Positions 10,863-20,086 of a DNA stretch of 64,000 bases are shown here, one piece after another. The DNA comes from Hyphomicrobiales bacterium. GTDB lineage: Bacteria > Pseudomonadota > Alphaproteobacteria > Rhizobiales > Rhizobiaceae. The DNA lies in the NCBI GenBank assembly GCA_900470285.1, contig UCAG01000003.1, positions 248,001-312,000 of the forward strand, given 5' to 3'. A program made the position numbers and the translations under genes. Numbering within the stretch: the stretch's first letter is position 1; every line of letters begins with the position of its first letter. The notes beneath the pieces were generated by a model. That model worked only from the letters and a program-made list of their open reading frames with translations. It had not been told where the DNA came from and did no database searches.

Positions 10863-11827
10863 GTGCAGCAGTAAAAAACACGGGTAAAATCTATTTTGCA
10901 GCGACCGGCTGGGATCCGGAAATCTGGATCAAAGCCTTTGCCAAAGCTGCGCCGGAGCGTGAAATCGTTACTGAGGTCAAAGCCGGTGAAGAAGCATCCA
11001 TTGATTATGCGCTGGTGTGGAAACAGAAACGCGGCTCGCTTGCTAATCTGCCCAATCTGAAAGTCATCTTCTCGCTCGGTGCCGGTGTGGATCATGTGTT
11101 CCATGATGATCAGGTGCCGGATCTGCCGATCGTGCGTACCGTTTCGCCTGATCTGACCATGCGCATGACAGAATATGTAGTCTGGCAGGTGCTGGATCAT
11201 CATCGTCTCGGCCCTCAATATCGCGCGCAGCAGCTCAAGAAAATCTGGCGTGAAGACCGCCGTCAGCCTGCGGCCAATGAGGTCAATGTCGGGATCATGG
11301 GCTTAGGCGTTTTAGGACGTGATGCTGCCGACAAGCTGAAACATCTTGGTTTCAATGTCAGCGGCTGGAGCCGCCGCCCGCAGGATGTTGCCGGTGTGAC
11401 CACCTATCACGGTAAAGACGGATTGTCCGAATTCCTCAAACAGATTGATATTCTCGTCTGCCTGCTGCCGCTGACACCGGATACCAAAGGTATTCTGTCC
11501 ATGTCAGTCTTTGGCCGCATGAAAGACGACGGTCCGCTCGGCGCGCCCATTCTGATCAATGCAGGGCGTGGCGGTTTGCAGAATGAAGCCGATATTCAGG
11601 CAGCGCTTGAACGCGGCCTGCTTTCTGCTGCCTCGCTTGATGTGTTTGAAACCGAGCCGCTGCCTGAAAACAGCCCGCTCTGGGGTAATCCGAAAATCAC
11701 GATCACCCCCCATGCCGCAGCCAGTTCCTCGGCCAATGCTCTGGTGCCGGAGATTATTCGCATGATCCGCGATTATGAACGCGACGGCACGCTGATCAAT
11801 CTCGTTGACCGTGAGAAACAATATTAA
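10859..11827 (+). CDS. ghrA: Glyoxylate/hydroxypyruvate reductase A
   Basis: NAD(P)H-dependent reductase of the D-2-hydroxyacid dehydrogenase superfamily, 322 aa, reducing glyoxylate to glycolate and hydroxypyruvate to glycerate. The nucleotide-binding motif GIMGLGVLGRDAADKL is at about 147-162. Catalytic residues are Arg in NAGRGGLQNEAD, Glu in VFETEPLP and His in ITPHAAASSS. The start overlaps the yejF stop (ATGA), so it is read as the last gene of the yej operon. The metabolic link to peptide uptake is not obvious from sequence. Confidence 0.9.
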
Positions 11828-11833
11828 GAACAT

Positions 11834-11862
11834 AAAAAGAGCCGGAAATTCCGGCTCTTTTC
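11834..11862. terminator. Bidirectional terminator between ghrA and the aconitase X genes
   Basis: An AAGAGCCGGAA / TTCCGGCTCTT stem has A-rich and T-rich flanks and sits between two convergent genes, ending directly at the stop of the minus-strand gene. Confidence 0.85.
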
Positions 11863-12294
11863 TTATAGAATGCGGATTGTTCCCTGCTCGCTGATATGGA
11901 GCAGGTGCTGATCTAACAGCGCATAAGTTTCGCGATCCAACTGACAGGCAGGCGGGATTGTCAGTCCCATTTCTTCAGCAACAATCAGACCCAGCAATAA
12001 AATCGCATCCGGCTCATGCAGGATAATCGCTGCAGGTGCGCGGTTACTGTGCACCAATTCCAGCAGCACAGCAGCTGCCGATGAAGACCCGATAGTTGCA
12101 GGCAGGCATAACACTTTGCCGGAGACGGACTGGCCATATTGCGGATGGCGCACATTGGCGATCAGGCCGGTTTGCGGATCAACCCCGCCCCAGAAGCTGA
12201 TCGGAGCCGTTAAAGCAAAACCAGCCGCCTCCACCGGCGCACCTGCGACCAGTATTTTTGCCTGAAATCTGTCTTGTAAGAGTTGCGCCACCAT
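11863..12294 (-). CDS. Aconitase X small subunit (DUF126 swivelling domain)
   Basis: A 143-aa protein of the DUF126 family, the small subunit of two-chain aconitase X enzymes. The active-site serine loop is likely GSSSAAAVLLEL near residue 70. Known AcnX proteins include cis-3-hydroxy-L-proline dehydratase in bacteria and phosphomevalonate dehydratase in archaea; the substrate here cannot be told from sequence. I chose the second ATG (12294), which overlaps the large-subunit stop by one base (TGATG) and sits seven bases after GGAGG. An ATG at 12300 is possible but only one base from GGAGG. Confidence 0.85.
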   Translation of the reverse strand: MVAQLLQDRFQAKILVAGAPVEAAGFALTAPISFWGGVDPQTGLIANVRHPQYGQSVSGKVLCLPATIGSSSAAAVLLELVHSNRAPAAIILHEPDAILLLGLIVAEEMGLTIPPACQLDRETYALLDQHLLHISEQGTIRIL

Positions 12295-13553
12295 CACCAT
12301 GCCTCCTCAGCGAACCGGACGCGACCTGTGACAGCGCTTTCAACACATTCCTGCAAAGAACCATAGACAACACCGTAACCGGTATTGCCCGGCGCATAAT
12401 GGGCAAATTTTCCGGAATTGGTCATCAGCACAGCATTGTCCTTTTTCGGAAGAATCGGCGTGACCACCACACAGGTATCAGCCACGACAATCACGCCAGC
12501 CTGTTCCAGTCTTTGCCGGCGCTGATTCTTGTCCAGCTCACGAAGCACATGCCGTCCCGTACAGGCATAAAGCGGGACAGCAAGATGCCGGTCTGAAATT
12601 GCCGTTTCAAGAAGATCAAACTCGTCGAGCGATAAATGCGGACTGCCGATTGCCACCGCATCAATTCTGTCCGCCTCAATCGTGGACAGAGCTTTGCGTG
12701 CTTCCCGCACCATTTGCGGTGTCACGCGGATAGTTTCCAGAGGTTCATGCCCCTGCAACGCCGTTTCGGCATCCGGTGCCTCCGGCGTGCGCCCCGCAAT
12801 ATGAAAAAGACCGACAGCGCCGGATGAGGCAGAGGCCGCGCCAAAAGCCTTCAGATCATCCTCTGTCAGCAACTTCGGTGCAACGCCTGTCACCACACCG
12901 ATAGAATCACCAATCAGGCGTCCGTAAAGATTACCCAGCACCGGCCATGCCACCGCCTGACTCAAAAGTGCAGAATCAAGAGCGCTCAGATCAACCACAA
13001 TTGTCGCACGGCGATTCTCCGGCCGGTGCAATCCGTAATCCGGTGCGCGACCGGCAATGGCACAGGCAATGTCCAGATAATCACCGTAGCGATTCGTACG
13101 CGCGCCCAGAACCGAATTGCAAAACACCACGGCATTCGATTCGCCCCATGCCACATCCGTGCCGGTTTGCGGCCGGTGTCCTGCCTGATAGGGTGCACAG
13201 GTCCATGACGGCTCGCAACCAAGTTTGATATAGGCCTGCATCATGCGCTTTGCCATTACCGCCTCATGCGGCGGCAAACGGGTGCCGGAACAACCGGTCA
13301 GATCCAGCGAGCCGACATTGAGCGTCGAGCGCACGCGCACCTTAGCCTGCCCTTCCACCAGTTTTTCCGCAAAATAGGTACCGCTGTCACCATGATAGAG
13401 CGCACCGTCAATATGTGCGGAAGCGATGGGGATCAGCCTCGGTGCCCCCATCAGCTCTGCAGTTCTGGCAACAATACGCATGGCCATTGCCGCGCCAGAA
13501 CCATCCCGCCCGTTGATAATGGCACTCTCCTCCGCGCTCAGTGCCAGCACCAT
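12294..13553 (-). CDS. Aconitase X large (catalytic) subunit (DUF521)
   Basis: A 419-aa DUF521/AcnX catalytic subunit, a hydro-lyase related to aconitase. Recognisable regions are SAHIDGALYHGDSG, the conserved TGCSG, WTCAPYQAGHRP, and FCNSVLGARTNRYGD; the cysteines in these are candidates for the metal or iron-sulfur site. The bacterial members characterised so far are cis-3-hydroxy-L-proline dehydratases, but no proline racemase, imine reductase or hydroxyproline transporter gene is nearby. The RBS GGGAGGAACCT precedes the ATG. It is third in an overlapping or tightly spaced run with the E1-like and GNAT genes. Confidence 0.88.
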   Translation of the reverse strand: MVLALSAEESAIINGRDGSGAAMAMRIVARTAELMGAPRLIPIASAHIDGALYHGDSGTYFAEKLVEGQAKVRVRSTLNVGSLDLTGCSGTRLPPHEAVMAKRMMQAYIKLGCEPSWTCAPYQAGHRPQTGTDVAWGESNAVVFCNSVLGARTNRYGDYLDIACAIAGRAPDYGLHRPENRRATIVVDLSALDSALLSQAVAWPVLGNLYGRLIGDSIGVVTGVAPKLLTEDDLKAFGAASASSGAVGLFHIAGRTPEAPDAETALQGHEPLETIRVTPQMVREARKALSTIEADRIDAVAIGSPHLSLDEFDLLETAISDRHLAVPLYACTGRHVLRELDKNQRRQRLEQAGVIVVADTCVVVTPILPKKDNAVLMTNSGKFAHYAPGNTGYGVVYGSLQECVESAVTGRVRFAEEAW

Positions 13554-13572
13554 AGGTTCCTCCCGAATATGA

Positions 13573-14064
13573 TTAAAGCAGGCTTTTGCGCATTGTCAGC
13601 GATGTCACGCGGGTAAAGCCCGGATGCATGGTTTCAGCAATGATTTCAAAGCCCAGTTTTTTGAATAGTTTCTGATTGTCGGTCAGTTCGATACGTACTT
13701 GCAGGTCAATATGCGACATGCCGCGCTCACGTCCCAGTTTTTCAGCCTGCTCAACCAGACAACGTGCAATGCCAAGCCCGCGAAACAGAGAGGCGACAGC
13801 CAGTTTGCCTAAATAAAGATGATCGCCTTTATCTGCCAGAAACACACATCCGGCCAGCTGCCCGTCACTGAGCACCCCATAGGCAGTCTCTGTGCCTGCT
13901 TTGCCGCGCAGAATCGCTGCATTCAGCAGTCCGGCAGAACTCGGCGGATCAATCACCCCGTCCATTGTGGCAAAGGCATCCTGAATGAGCAGTAACAGAG
14001 CATCAAACCCGTCATAATCAGGTGTAATCGTGAAAACCTGATATGTCCGGCTCTGCGTGCTCAT
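13573..14064 (-). CDS. GNAT family N-acetyltransferase
   Basis: A 163-aa single-domain Gcn5-related acetyltransferase. The acetyl-CoA-binding segment is LGKLAVASLFRGLGIARCLVEQ at about residues 95-115 (the R/Q-x-x-G-x-G/A loop is FRGLGIA). The substrate is unknown. Its ATG overlaps the stop of the E1-like gene (ATGA), and 19 bp separate it from the aconitase X large subunit, so the four genes are probably one operon. Confidence 0.85.
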   Translation of the reverse strand: MSTQSRTYQVFTITPDYDGFDALLLLIQDAFATMDGVIDPPSSAGLLNAAILRGKAGTETAYGVLSDGQLAGCVFLADKGDHLYLGKLAVASLFRGLGIARCLVEQAEKLGRERGMSHIDLQVRIELTDNQKLFKKLGFEIIAETMHPGFTRVTSLTMRKSLL

Positions 14065-14837
14065 TGGTCTGCGCCCCTCCGCCGTTTATAGCGCATGGTC
14101 TCAAACCGTGCCGACAGAGAATCATAAAGCAGCAAGCGTCCCAGCAAAGGCTCTCCTATGCCGGTAATCAGCTTAATCACTTCCATCGCCTGCAGAGAGC
14201 CGAGAATCGCCGGTAAGGCACCGATCACACCTGCTTCCGCGCAGGAGGGAATCAGCCCATCAGGCGGTGGTTCAGGAAAAAGATCACGGTAATGTGGCAG
14301 AGGGTTGCCCTCAGAATCACTCTCATAGGGTTTCAGCACTGTCAGCGAACCGTCAAACCGCCCCATCGCTGCGGTGACCAGAGCTTTTTCCAGCAATGCT
14401 GCATGATCCGCCACCAGATAGCGGGTGCTGAAATTATCCGAGCCGTCGACAATAATATCATAGGCAGAAAACAGCTCCGTCACATTCTCCGGTGTGAGCC
14501 GTAATGTATGGCAGGCAATTTCAATATGCGGATTGATACGGTGAATCGTAGCCGCAGCGCTGTCGGTTTTATTCTCGCCTATACTGTCGGTATGGTGCAC
14601 CACCTGACGCTGCAAATTCGACAATGTAACCATATCATCATCGACAATGCCGAGATGGCCGACACCGGCAGCGGCCAGATAAAGTAGCGCCGGACTGCCA
14701 AGCCCGCCTGCACCAATCACCAGAACGCGCGCATTTTTAAGCTTCTGCTGCCCTGCCCCGCCGATTTCCGGCAGGATAATATGGCGCGCATAACGCTCGA
14801 TTTCTAATCCGCTGAAAGGTTCTGACTGTGTGTTCAT
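14061..14837 (-). CDS. ThiF/MoeB/HesA-family adenylyltransferase (E1-like)
   Basis: A 258-aa E1-like enzyme that would adenylate the C-terminal glycine of a ubiquitin-like sulfur carrier (MoaD or ThiS). The nucleotide-binding loop GAGGLGSPALLYLAAAG is at about 43-59, followed by DDDMVTLSNLQRQ with the conserved Asp/Asn/Arg. The VDGSDNFSTRYL motif is present. Unlike E. coli MoeB and ThiF I see no pair of CxxC zinc motifs; only isolated cysteines (IACHTL, PSCAEAG) remain. No moaD or thiS lies next to it. It is first in the run with GNAT and aconitase X, downstream of recF and separated from it by a dispersed repeat. Confidence 0.85.
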   Translation of the reverse strand: MNTQSEPFSGLEIERYARHIILPEIGGAGQQKLKNARVLVIGAGGLGSPALLYLAAAGVGHLGIVDDDMVTLSNLQRQVVHHTDSIGENKTDSAAATIHRINPHIEIACHTLRLTPENVTELFSAYDIIVDGSDNFSTRYLVADHAALLEKALVTAAMGRFDGSLTVLKPYESDSEGNPLPHYRDLFPEPPPDGLIPSCAEAGVIGALPAILGSLQAMEVIKLITGIGEPLLGRLLLYDSLSARFETMRYKRRRGADQ

Positions 14838-14846
14838 AGAGAAAGT

Positions 14847-14912
14847 TTAGAGCGTATCCTGAAAAGTGTGAAGCGGTTTTCGGATAAGATACGCGTAAAA
14901 TAAAAAGAGCTG
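14847..14912. repeat. Dispersed Rhizobiales intergenic palindromic repeat
   Basis: GCGTATC and GATACGC arms enclose the core GAAAAGTGTGAAGCGGTTTTCGG (given here as a split motif: GAAAAGTGTGAAGC then GGTTTTCGG). The core resembles the AAAAGTGGGAACCGGTTTT intergenic element common in Rhizobiales and present twice more in this window (36762-36805, 62303-62397). It fills the recF side of the gap before the E1-like gene. Confidence 0.7.
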
Positions 14913-14928
14913 CAGAAACCCTAGCGGT

Positions 14929-16104
14929 TCAAATATCATAAGGTGACAGGTTGGCAGCACTGACATTGAAAAATTGCGCTTCGCCCTTGAGGTCACGAAA
15001 CAGCGCACGATCCGTGCCGGTCATGAAAGCCTGTGCACCCAGATCGTCAATAATATCGAATAAGGCGGCACGTCTGCCCTCGTCGAGATGAGCGGCAATT
15101 TCGTCCAGCAGCAGCACCGGCGTCATATTGGCAAGATTGGCCGTCAGCCTTGCATGAGCAAGCACCAGACCGATCAGCAACGCCTTCTGCTCGCCTGTAG
15201 AGCATAGAGCCGCCTGCATGCCTTTAGGCCGGTGATGCACCACCATATCCGTGCGGTGCGGCCCATCAAGCGTGCGCCCTGCCGCGCGGTCACGGCCCCG
15301 CATATCGCGTAAGTTACGGCGAAAATTCTCTTCCAGATCCAGCGCTGCCTCCAGACGAATACGTCCTTCCAGCTCGCCTTCCAGAAAACAGTCCACTTTC
15401 GGGAACGGACTGTCATCCGGTGTCTGTTCAATCATGGCAGCTATCAGCGCCATCAGTTCCGCACGCGCAGCGGCGATGGCTGTGCCAAGCTCGGCCATCT
15501 GCGCTTCAATCGCATCCAGCCATTGTGCGTCACTATTATAATCCGAGATCAGCCGGTTGCGACTGCGCATGGCTTTCTCATAATCCAGCACGCGCTTGCC
15601 GTGGCTGACATCAATCGCCAGCACCATACGGTCGAGAAAGCGACGGCGATCTCCGGCGGAGCCTGTAAACAGCCCGTCCATCGCCGGAATGAGCCAGATA
15701 ATACGGGAATAATCGAGCAGCTGATCGGCGCCGGCAGGCGCCCCGTTGATACGAACTTTTCGCCCTGTCTCACCATTGGTACCGGCCACGCCTGTGCCGA
15801 TTTCAGCTTCACCATAGCTTGCCGATTCCAGCAACGCATGAATAGCAAAACCATCGGGCGCACCGCTTCGGCTGACATCAGCATAGGCAGCACGACGCAT
15901 GCCGCGCCCCGGCGACAGAAAGGAAACCGCTTCCAGAAGATTGGTTTTACCTGCACCATTTTCGCCGGTCAGTACCACATGACCGCCACTCAACGGCAGC
16001 GACAGGCTGTCATAATTGCGAAAATGCGCAAGCCGCAGACGACGGAAACTCACCCGTTCGCTGCGACCTGAAATTTGTGCATCAATGTTTGTATTCGTAC
16101 TCAC
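14929..16104 (-). CDS. recF: DNA replication and repair protein RecF
   Basis: SMC-like ATPase of the RecFOR pathway that loads RecA at single-strand gaps; 391 aa. Walker A GENGAGKTNLL is near residue 47 and the ABC-type Walker B region is PVLLLDEIAAHLD. The predicted start is a GTG (SFRRLRLAHFRNYDSL follows at about 19), eight bases after the dnaN stop, so translation is probably coupled to dnaN. The conserved order dnaA-dnaN-recF supports the call. Confidence 0.96.
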   Translation of the reverse strand: MSTNTNIDAQISGRSERVSFRRLRLAHFRNYDSLSLPLSGGHVVLTGENGAGKTNLLEAVSFLSPGRGMRRAAYADVSRSGAPDGFAIHALLESASYGEAEIGTGVAGTNGETGRKVRINGAPAGADQLLDYSRIIWLIPAMDGLFTGSAGDRRRFLDRMVLAIDVSHGKRVLDYEKAMRSRNRLISDYNSDAQWLDAIEAQMAELGTAIAAARAELMALIAAMIEQTPDDSPFPKVDCFLEGELEGRIRLEAALDLEENFRRNLRDMRGRDRAAGRTLDGPHRTDMVVHHRPKGMQAALCSTGEQKALLIGLVLAHARLTANLANMTPVLLLDEIAAHLDEGRRAALFDIIDDLGAQAFMTGTDRALFRDLKGEAQFFNVSAANLSPYDI

Positions 16105-16112
16105 CCGTGCAC

Positions 16113-17231
16113 TTATACACGCATCGGCATCAGAACATAGATCAGATGTTCGTCGCCTTCATCGCGCACCAGCATTGGTGAACCGGCATCAGCCAGCATG
16201 AATACGGCTTCCTTGCCGGAAAGCTGCGATGTGATATCGAGCAGATATTTCGAGTTGAAGCCGATTTCCATCGGTTCACTGTCATAGCCTGCCGGTACTT
16301 CATCGGTTGCGGAACCGGAATCAGGATTGTTCACGGTCAGGGTCAAAAGGCCATCGGAAATGCTGAGCTTAACCGCACGGCCTTTCTCGTTGGAAATGGT
16401 CGAAACACGGTCAACAGAAGCAGCAAAGCTCTGGCGGTCAATCACCAGCTTGCGATCATTGCCGGCCGGAATCACGCGCTTATATTCTGGGAAAGTGCCG
16501 TCAATCAGTTTCGAGGTCAGAACGACTGTGCCGACAGTGAAGCGGATTTTCACATCAGAGACTTCAATCGTCACCTGCATATCCGGTACATCAACCAGCT
16601 TCTGCAATTCTGCAACAGTTTTGCGCGGAATGATGATCGCAGGCATGCCTTCAGCACCGCTTGGCGCTTCCATCGCTGCACGTGCCAAACGGTGACCATC
16701 GGTGGCCACTGCACGCAGTTCCAAACGGCCGTCATCTTCACCGGCATAGAGGTGAATACCGTTGAGGTAATAGCGGGTTTCTTCCGTTGAGATCGCAAAA
16801 TTGGTGCGGTCGATCAGACGTTTCAGCGCGCTCGCATCCATACGGAATGTATGGGTGAAGCTGCCCGCTGTCAGTTCAGGAAAATCAGACTGCGGCAGGC
16901 ACTGCAGACGAAAGGACGAGCGACCGGAAACAACCGACATTGCTGTGCCGTCTTCATTATTGGCCAGCATCACTTCAGCACCGTCCGGCAGCTTGCGCAC
17001 GATGTCATAAAGCAGATGCGCCGGCACTGTGGTGGCCCCTGCCGTGTCAATTGCCGCTTCGGTCGATTCGGTCACTTCCAGATCAAGGTCAGTGGCCTTG
17101 AGCTTCAGCACGCCGTCTTCTCCCTGCAACAACACATTGGAGAGAATCGGAATCGTATTCCGGCGTTCAACCACGCGATGCACATGGTTGAGAGATTTCA
17201 GAAGATTTGAACGTTCAATAGTTACGCGCAT
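16113..17231 (-). CDS. dnaN: DNA polymerase III sliding clamp beta subunit
   Basis: Ring-shaped processivity clamp of the replicative polymerase, 372 aa, with three clamp domains (about 1-120, 130-245, 250-372). The ends match the family: MRVTIERSNLLKSLNHVHRV at the start and the C-terminal YVLMPMRV. It lies between dnaA (246 bp upstream) and recF (8 bp downstream), as in many bacteria. Confidence 0.97.
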   Translation of the reverse strand: MRVTIERSNLLKSLNHVHRVVERRNTIPILSNVLLQGEDGVLKLKATDLDLEVTESTEAAIDTAGATTVPAHLLYDIVRKLPDGAEVMLANNEDGTAMSVVSGRSSFRLQCLPQSDFPELTAGSFTHTFRMDASALKRLIDRTNFAISTEETRYYLNGIHLYAGEDDGRLELRAVATDGHRLARAAMEAPSGAEGMPAIIIPRKTVAELQKLVDVPDMQVTIEVSDVKIRFTVGTVVLTSKLIDGTFPEYKRVIPAGNDRKLVIDRQSFAASVDRVSTISNEKGRAVKLSISDGLLTLTVNNPDSGSATDEVPAGYDSEPMEIGFNSKYLLDITSQLSGKEAVFMLADAGSPMLVRDEGDEHLIYVLMPMRV

Positions 17232-17427
17232 GATGTACAGAACTCGCTAACATCTGTCCGGCAACAAACAGAGCTGCACCGGAGATCACGGCGCGACAGG
17301 CGCCTCTTGGACGGCTAAACTGCCAGAATTTCAGGGGGCTTTGCAAGTCCGCAGAACAGCACAACAGCGATTTCTTCTGCATAAAGACTGATGAACGCGC
17401 TCTTTGCCCCGATATTCCGCCTATGAA

Positions 17428-17455
17428 CTGTATCGCGACCAGAGTCACGATACAG
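17428..17455. other. Hairpin between dnaA and dnaN carrying a GANTC site
   Basis: CTGTATCG / CGATACAG arms, extended inward by GAC/GTC after one mismatch, close a CAGA loop. No T-run follows on either strand, so it is not a standard terminator. A GAGTC site lies within the right arm. It may attenuate or stabilise the dnaA or dnaN transcript. Confidence 0.55.
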
Positions 17456-17477
17456 AATCATCGGTATCTGTGGCAGC

Positions 17478-19085
17478 TTATGCGGATTGTTCGTTGATCA
17501 GGCGCTTCAGCAATTCCAGCTCCTGCGCCAGTTTAAGATCAGCACCGACCAGATCTTCGATCTTGCGGACAGCATGCAGAACTGTGGTGTGATCACGCCC
17601 GCCAAAGCGACGGCCGATTTCCGGCAGAGAGCGGGGTGTCAGCATTTTTGCCAGATACATTGCCACCTGACGCGGCTTCACGATAGTACGGGTACGGCGA
17701 TTGGACAGCAGATCCTGCTTCGACACATTGTAATGACGGGCAACAATGCGCTGAATTTCTTCAATGCGGATACGCTTCGGTTCACCGGCGCGGGTCAGAT
17801 GACCAAGCAGCTCATCAACGCGGTCGATAGACAGGTTTGGCTCAAAGGACTGACGGAACAGAAGCTGGTTGAATGCGCCTTCCAGTTCTCGGCCGGAACC
17901 GGTCACAGTGCGTGCCACATGGGCAAGGATATCATCTGCAATTTCAATATTGCGTTCTTCTGCCTGCGCTGCGGTCAGACGGCGCTTCAGCATTTCCACA
18001 CGCATTTCATAATCCGGCGCCGCCATTTCAAGCGCCACGCCGCCCTGCAGGCGGGAGCGCACGCGCACATCCAGCGATTCCAGCTCGGAAGGGGCGCGGT
18101 CTGCGGCCACAACAACCTGCTTGGCACTGTCGAGCAGCGTATTAATCAGGTGACAGAATTCGTGCTGGATCGACTTACCCTGCAGGAACTGCATATCGTC
18201 AATAATCAGAAGATCGATATCACGCAGCTGTTCCTTGAAGGACAGCGCATTATTGTCACGGATTGCAGTTGCAAAGCGCCACATGAAATATTCAGCCGTC
18301 AGATAGACAACACGCGGCTTGTCCTGACGCTGCAAAGCACTGGCAGCAATGGCCTGCAAAAGGTGGGTCTTACCAAGACCAACAGAGGCGTGTATGAAAA
18401 GCGGATTAAAACGCACAGCGCTTGAGCCGGCTTCGGCAATAGTACGGGCAGCAGCAAGCGCCACACGGTTGGAAGCACCGTCAACAAAGCTGTCAAAAGT
18501 ATAACGCGGATCGAGCGGAGAACCGAGTACGGAACCGGCAGCAGCGCTCTGAGCGGCCACTTCTGCCTGGCTGGCGCGTTTTTCAGCCGAGAAACTCTGG
18601 CCGACCGGGAAAACCGGCTTTTCGCGTTGCGGAGCGGCAAGCTGCGGAACTTCCGCAATAACATCCGCAACCGGCGCAACAGGACGGGCGGTACGGCTCA
18701 TACCGCGCACCACAACTTCAACTTTCAGAATCTGCGGGTTTTCTTCCTGCCAGAGCATGGTCAGCATTTCAGCATAATGATTGTTGATCCATGAGCGCAA
18801 AAATGCGGTCGGCACGGAAAAACGCACAACGCTCTTGGAGACTTCATCCAGCTTCAGACGACCAAACCACGAAGAGAATATTTCACTGCCGACGCGTGCT
18901 TTCAGCTTGCTCAGCAGTCGTTCAAAGGCCTCATCCGGAGAAGCGGTTGTCAAAGTCATATTCTCTTTCTCACTCATAAAATCCGGCGCCGCATCAAACT
19001 GACCCTGCAGGCTTTGACTGATCGGCGGGACTGGCTGACCGGCTTCGCTTACCACGTCCAGTTTAGCCTCATTCTTTGCAATCAT
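17478..19085 (-). CDS. dnaA: Chromosomal replication initiator DnaA
   Basis: AAA+ initiator that binds DnaA boxes and unwinds the origin; about 535 aa, long for the family because of an N-terminal extension of some 40 residues before domain I and a long domain II linker. Walker [10 protein letters not shown] and Walker [14 protein letters not shown] lie in the AAA+ domain, and the domain IV signature [16 protein letters not shown] is near the C-terminus. The start is the ATG at 19085 preceded by GTGAGGCGAAA; a start at 19130 has no such RBS. The gene is preceded by a 1-kb gene-free stretch. Confidence 0.95.
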   Translation of the reverse strand: MIAKNEAKLDVVSEAGQPVPPISQSLQGQFDAAPDFMSEKENMTLTTASPDEAFERLLSKLKARVGSEIFSSWFGRLKLDEVSKSVVRFSVPTAFLRSWINNHYAEMLTMLWQEENPQILKVEVVVRGMSRTARPVAPVADVIAEVPQLAAPQREKPVFPVGQSFSAEKRASQAEVAAQSAAAGSVLGSPLDPRYTFDSFVDGASNRVALAAARTIAEAGSSAVRFNPLFIHASVGLGKTHLLQAIAASALQRQDKPRVVYLTAEYFMWRFATAIRDNNALSFKEQLRDIDLLIIDDMQFLQGKSIQHEFCHLINTLLDSAKQVVVAADRAPSELESLDVRVRSRLQGGVALEMAAPDYEMRVEMLKRRLTAAQAEERNIEIADDILAHVARTVTGSGRELEGAFNQLLFRQSFEPNLSIDRVDELLGHLTRAGEPKRIRIEEIQRIVARHYNVSKQDLLSNRRTRTIVKPRQVAMYLAKMLTPRSLPEIGRRFGGRDHTTVLHAVRKIEDLVGADLKLAQELELLKRLINEQSA

Positions 19086-20036
19086 TTTCGCCTCACAATA
19101 GTGTTCAGTTTTTTGGTTGCGGCAGATCATTCCATCATACCGGATGCATCCTGTTCAGATGCTCGTTACTCAGCGGTTTGGCCGGGACGGTCTCTCAGCT
19201 TCCGCTCTGATTTTTTTGTTCGTTATAAAATTCTGTTCGCTTCAGTTTTGCCGGTTTTTTACAGCATGCTCTTTTCCGGTCCGTTTCTGATGGTCCGGTG
19301 AGCATCCTGCAAGTAACGACTCATATTCCGGTCACTCCATGCTGATTGCCCGTATTGAACCATTCAACAACCTCTGTTTCCATCTGCAGCTGCGCAAAGC
19401 TTTTTTTAGGTTAATGACCGGTAAATGATGTCATTCCCATCATTTCAGAACGGCCTTTCACTTTCCGGCAACCGCAGGTCAGATCCTCGTTCAGGATATT
19501 CCCCCCCGCAGTGCCGATCATTCGCAGGCACACAGATACTCTTTCGCAGAACGGGAAATTCTGCGTCAGATCACTTTGCACGCCATGAAATTATAACCGG
19601 ACGCCGACAGCTTTTAGGCTAATGGTCCAGAGCACTGATCGGCTAACATTAGCGATATCTTTGGCCTTAGGGCAAGACCGCCGTTAAGAGTTTTTTAATC
19701 ATTTGATCTGTCTTTCGGTACGCATAACTATTCTGATACAGGGTCTGAAATTAATAAGACCTTTGGATTCAACATCTTTTTATCGGAGCAATTATTAACC
19801 CTTCCGGAATCTCCGGAGCGAAAAAAAATAATAATAATTCACTTGACTCAAGCTCCTCTGAGGCAATCCCCAGACTCAGTTCAGAACTGTGCATAAAGGC
19901 GGGTTCTGCGTTTAAAATTTATTGCAAATATAAAAATATAGAAAAAGAGATTCTCCCAATATTTTAGAGATTCCTTTTAATATTGCTCCCGATTCTGATC
20001 TTCTGAATATTCAGGAGAAACATAAAATTCAGACAC
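19086..20036. other. Gene-free 950-bp region upstream of dnaA with GANTC cluster, DnaA box and AT-rich block
   Basis: No ORF of gene quality is present on either strand. Seven GANTC sites, the CcrM methylation target, lie between 19766 and 19995: at 19766, 19807, 19845, 19873, 19949, 19969 and 19991. One further site is at 19318. A consensus DnaA box (TTATGCACA, minus strand) is at 19888-19896, followed by an AT-rich block at about 19913-19985. A CTGAATATTCAG palindrome is at 20003-20014. This may hold the dnaA promoter, an autoregulatory DnaA site, or part of an origin. In relatives the main origin is usually placed near hemE, so origin function is only a possibility. Confidence 0.6.
19888..19896 (-). 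promoter_or_regulatory. Consensus DnaA box
   Basis: TTATGCACA on the minus strand matches TTATNCACA exactly. I found no second perfect box in the dnaA-rpsT gap. One box fits DnaA autoregulation better than a full origin. Confidence 0.55.
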
Positions 20037-20067
20037 AAAAAAACCGGCACTGAGGCCGGTTTTTTTA
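20037..20067. terminator. Terminator of rpsT
   Basis: An A7 run, an AACCGGC / GCCGGTT stem and a T7 run form a bidirectional terminator 20 bp after the rpsT stop on the minus strand. Confidence 0.85.
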
Positions 20068-20086
20068 ACTAAAGGACAACCTGATA

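Noticed and set aside
17487-18425. 312-codon open frame on the plus strand
   Set aside because: It is antisense to dnaA with no RBS or domain.
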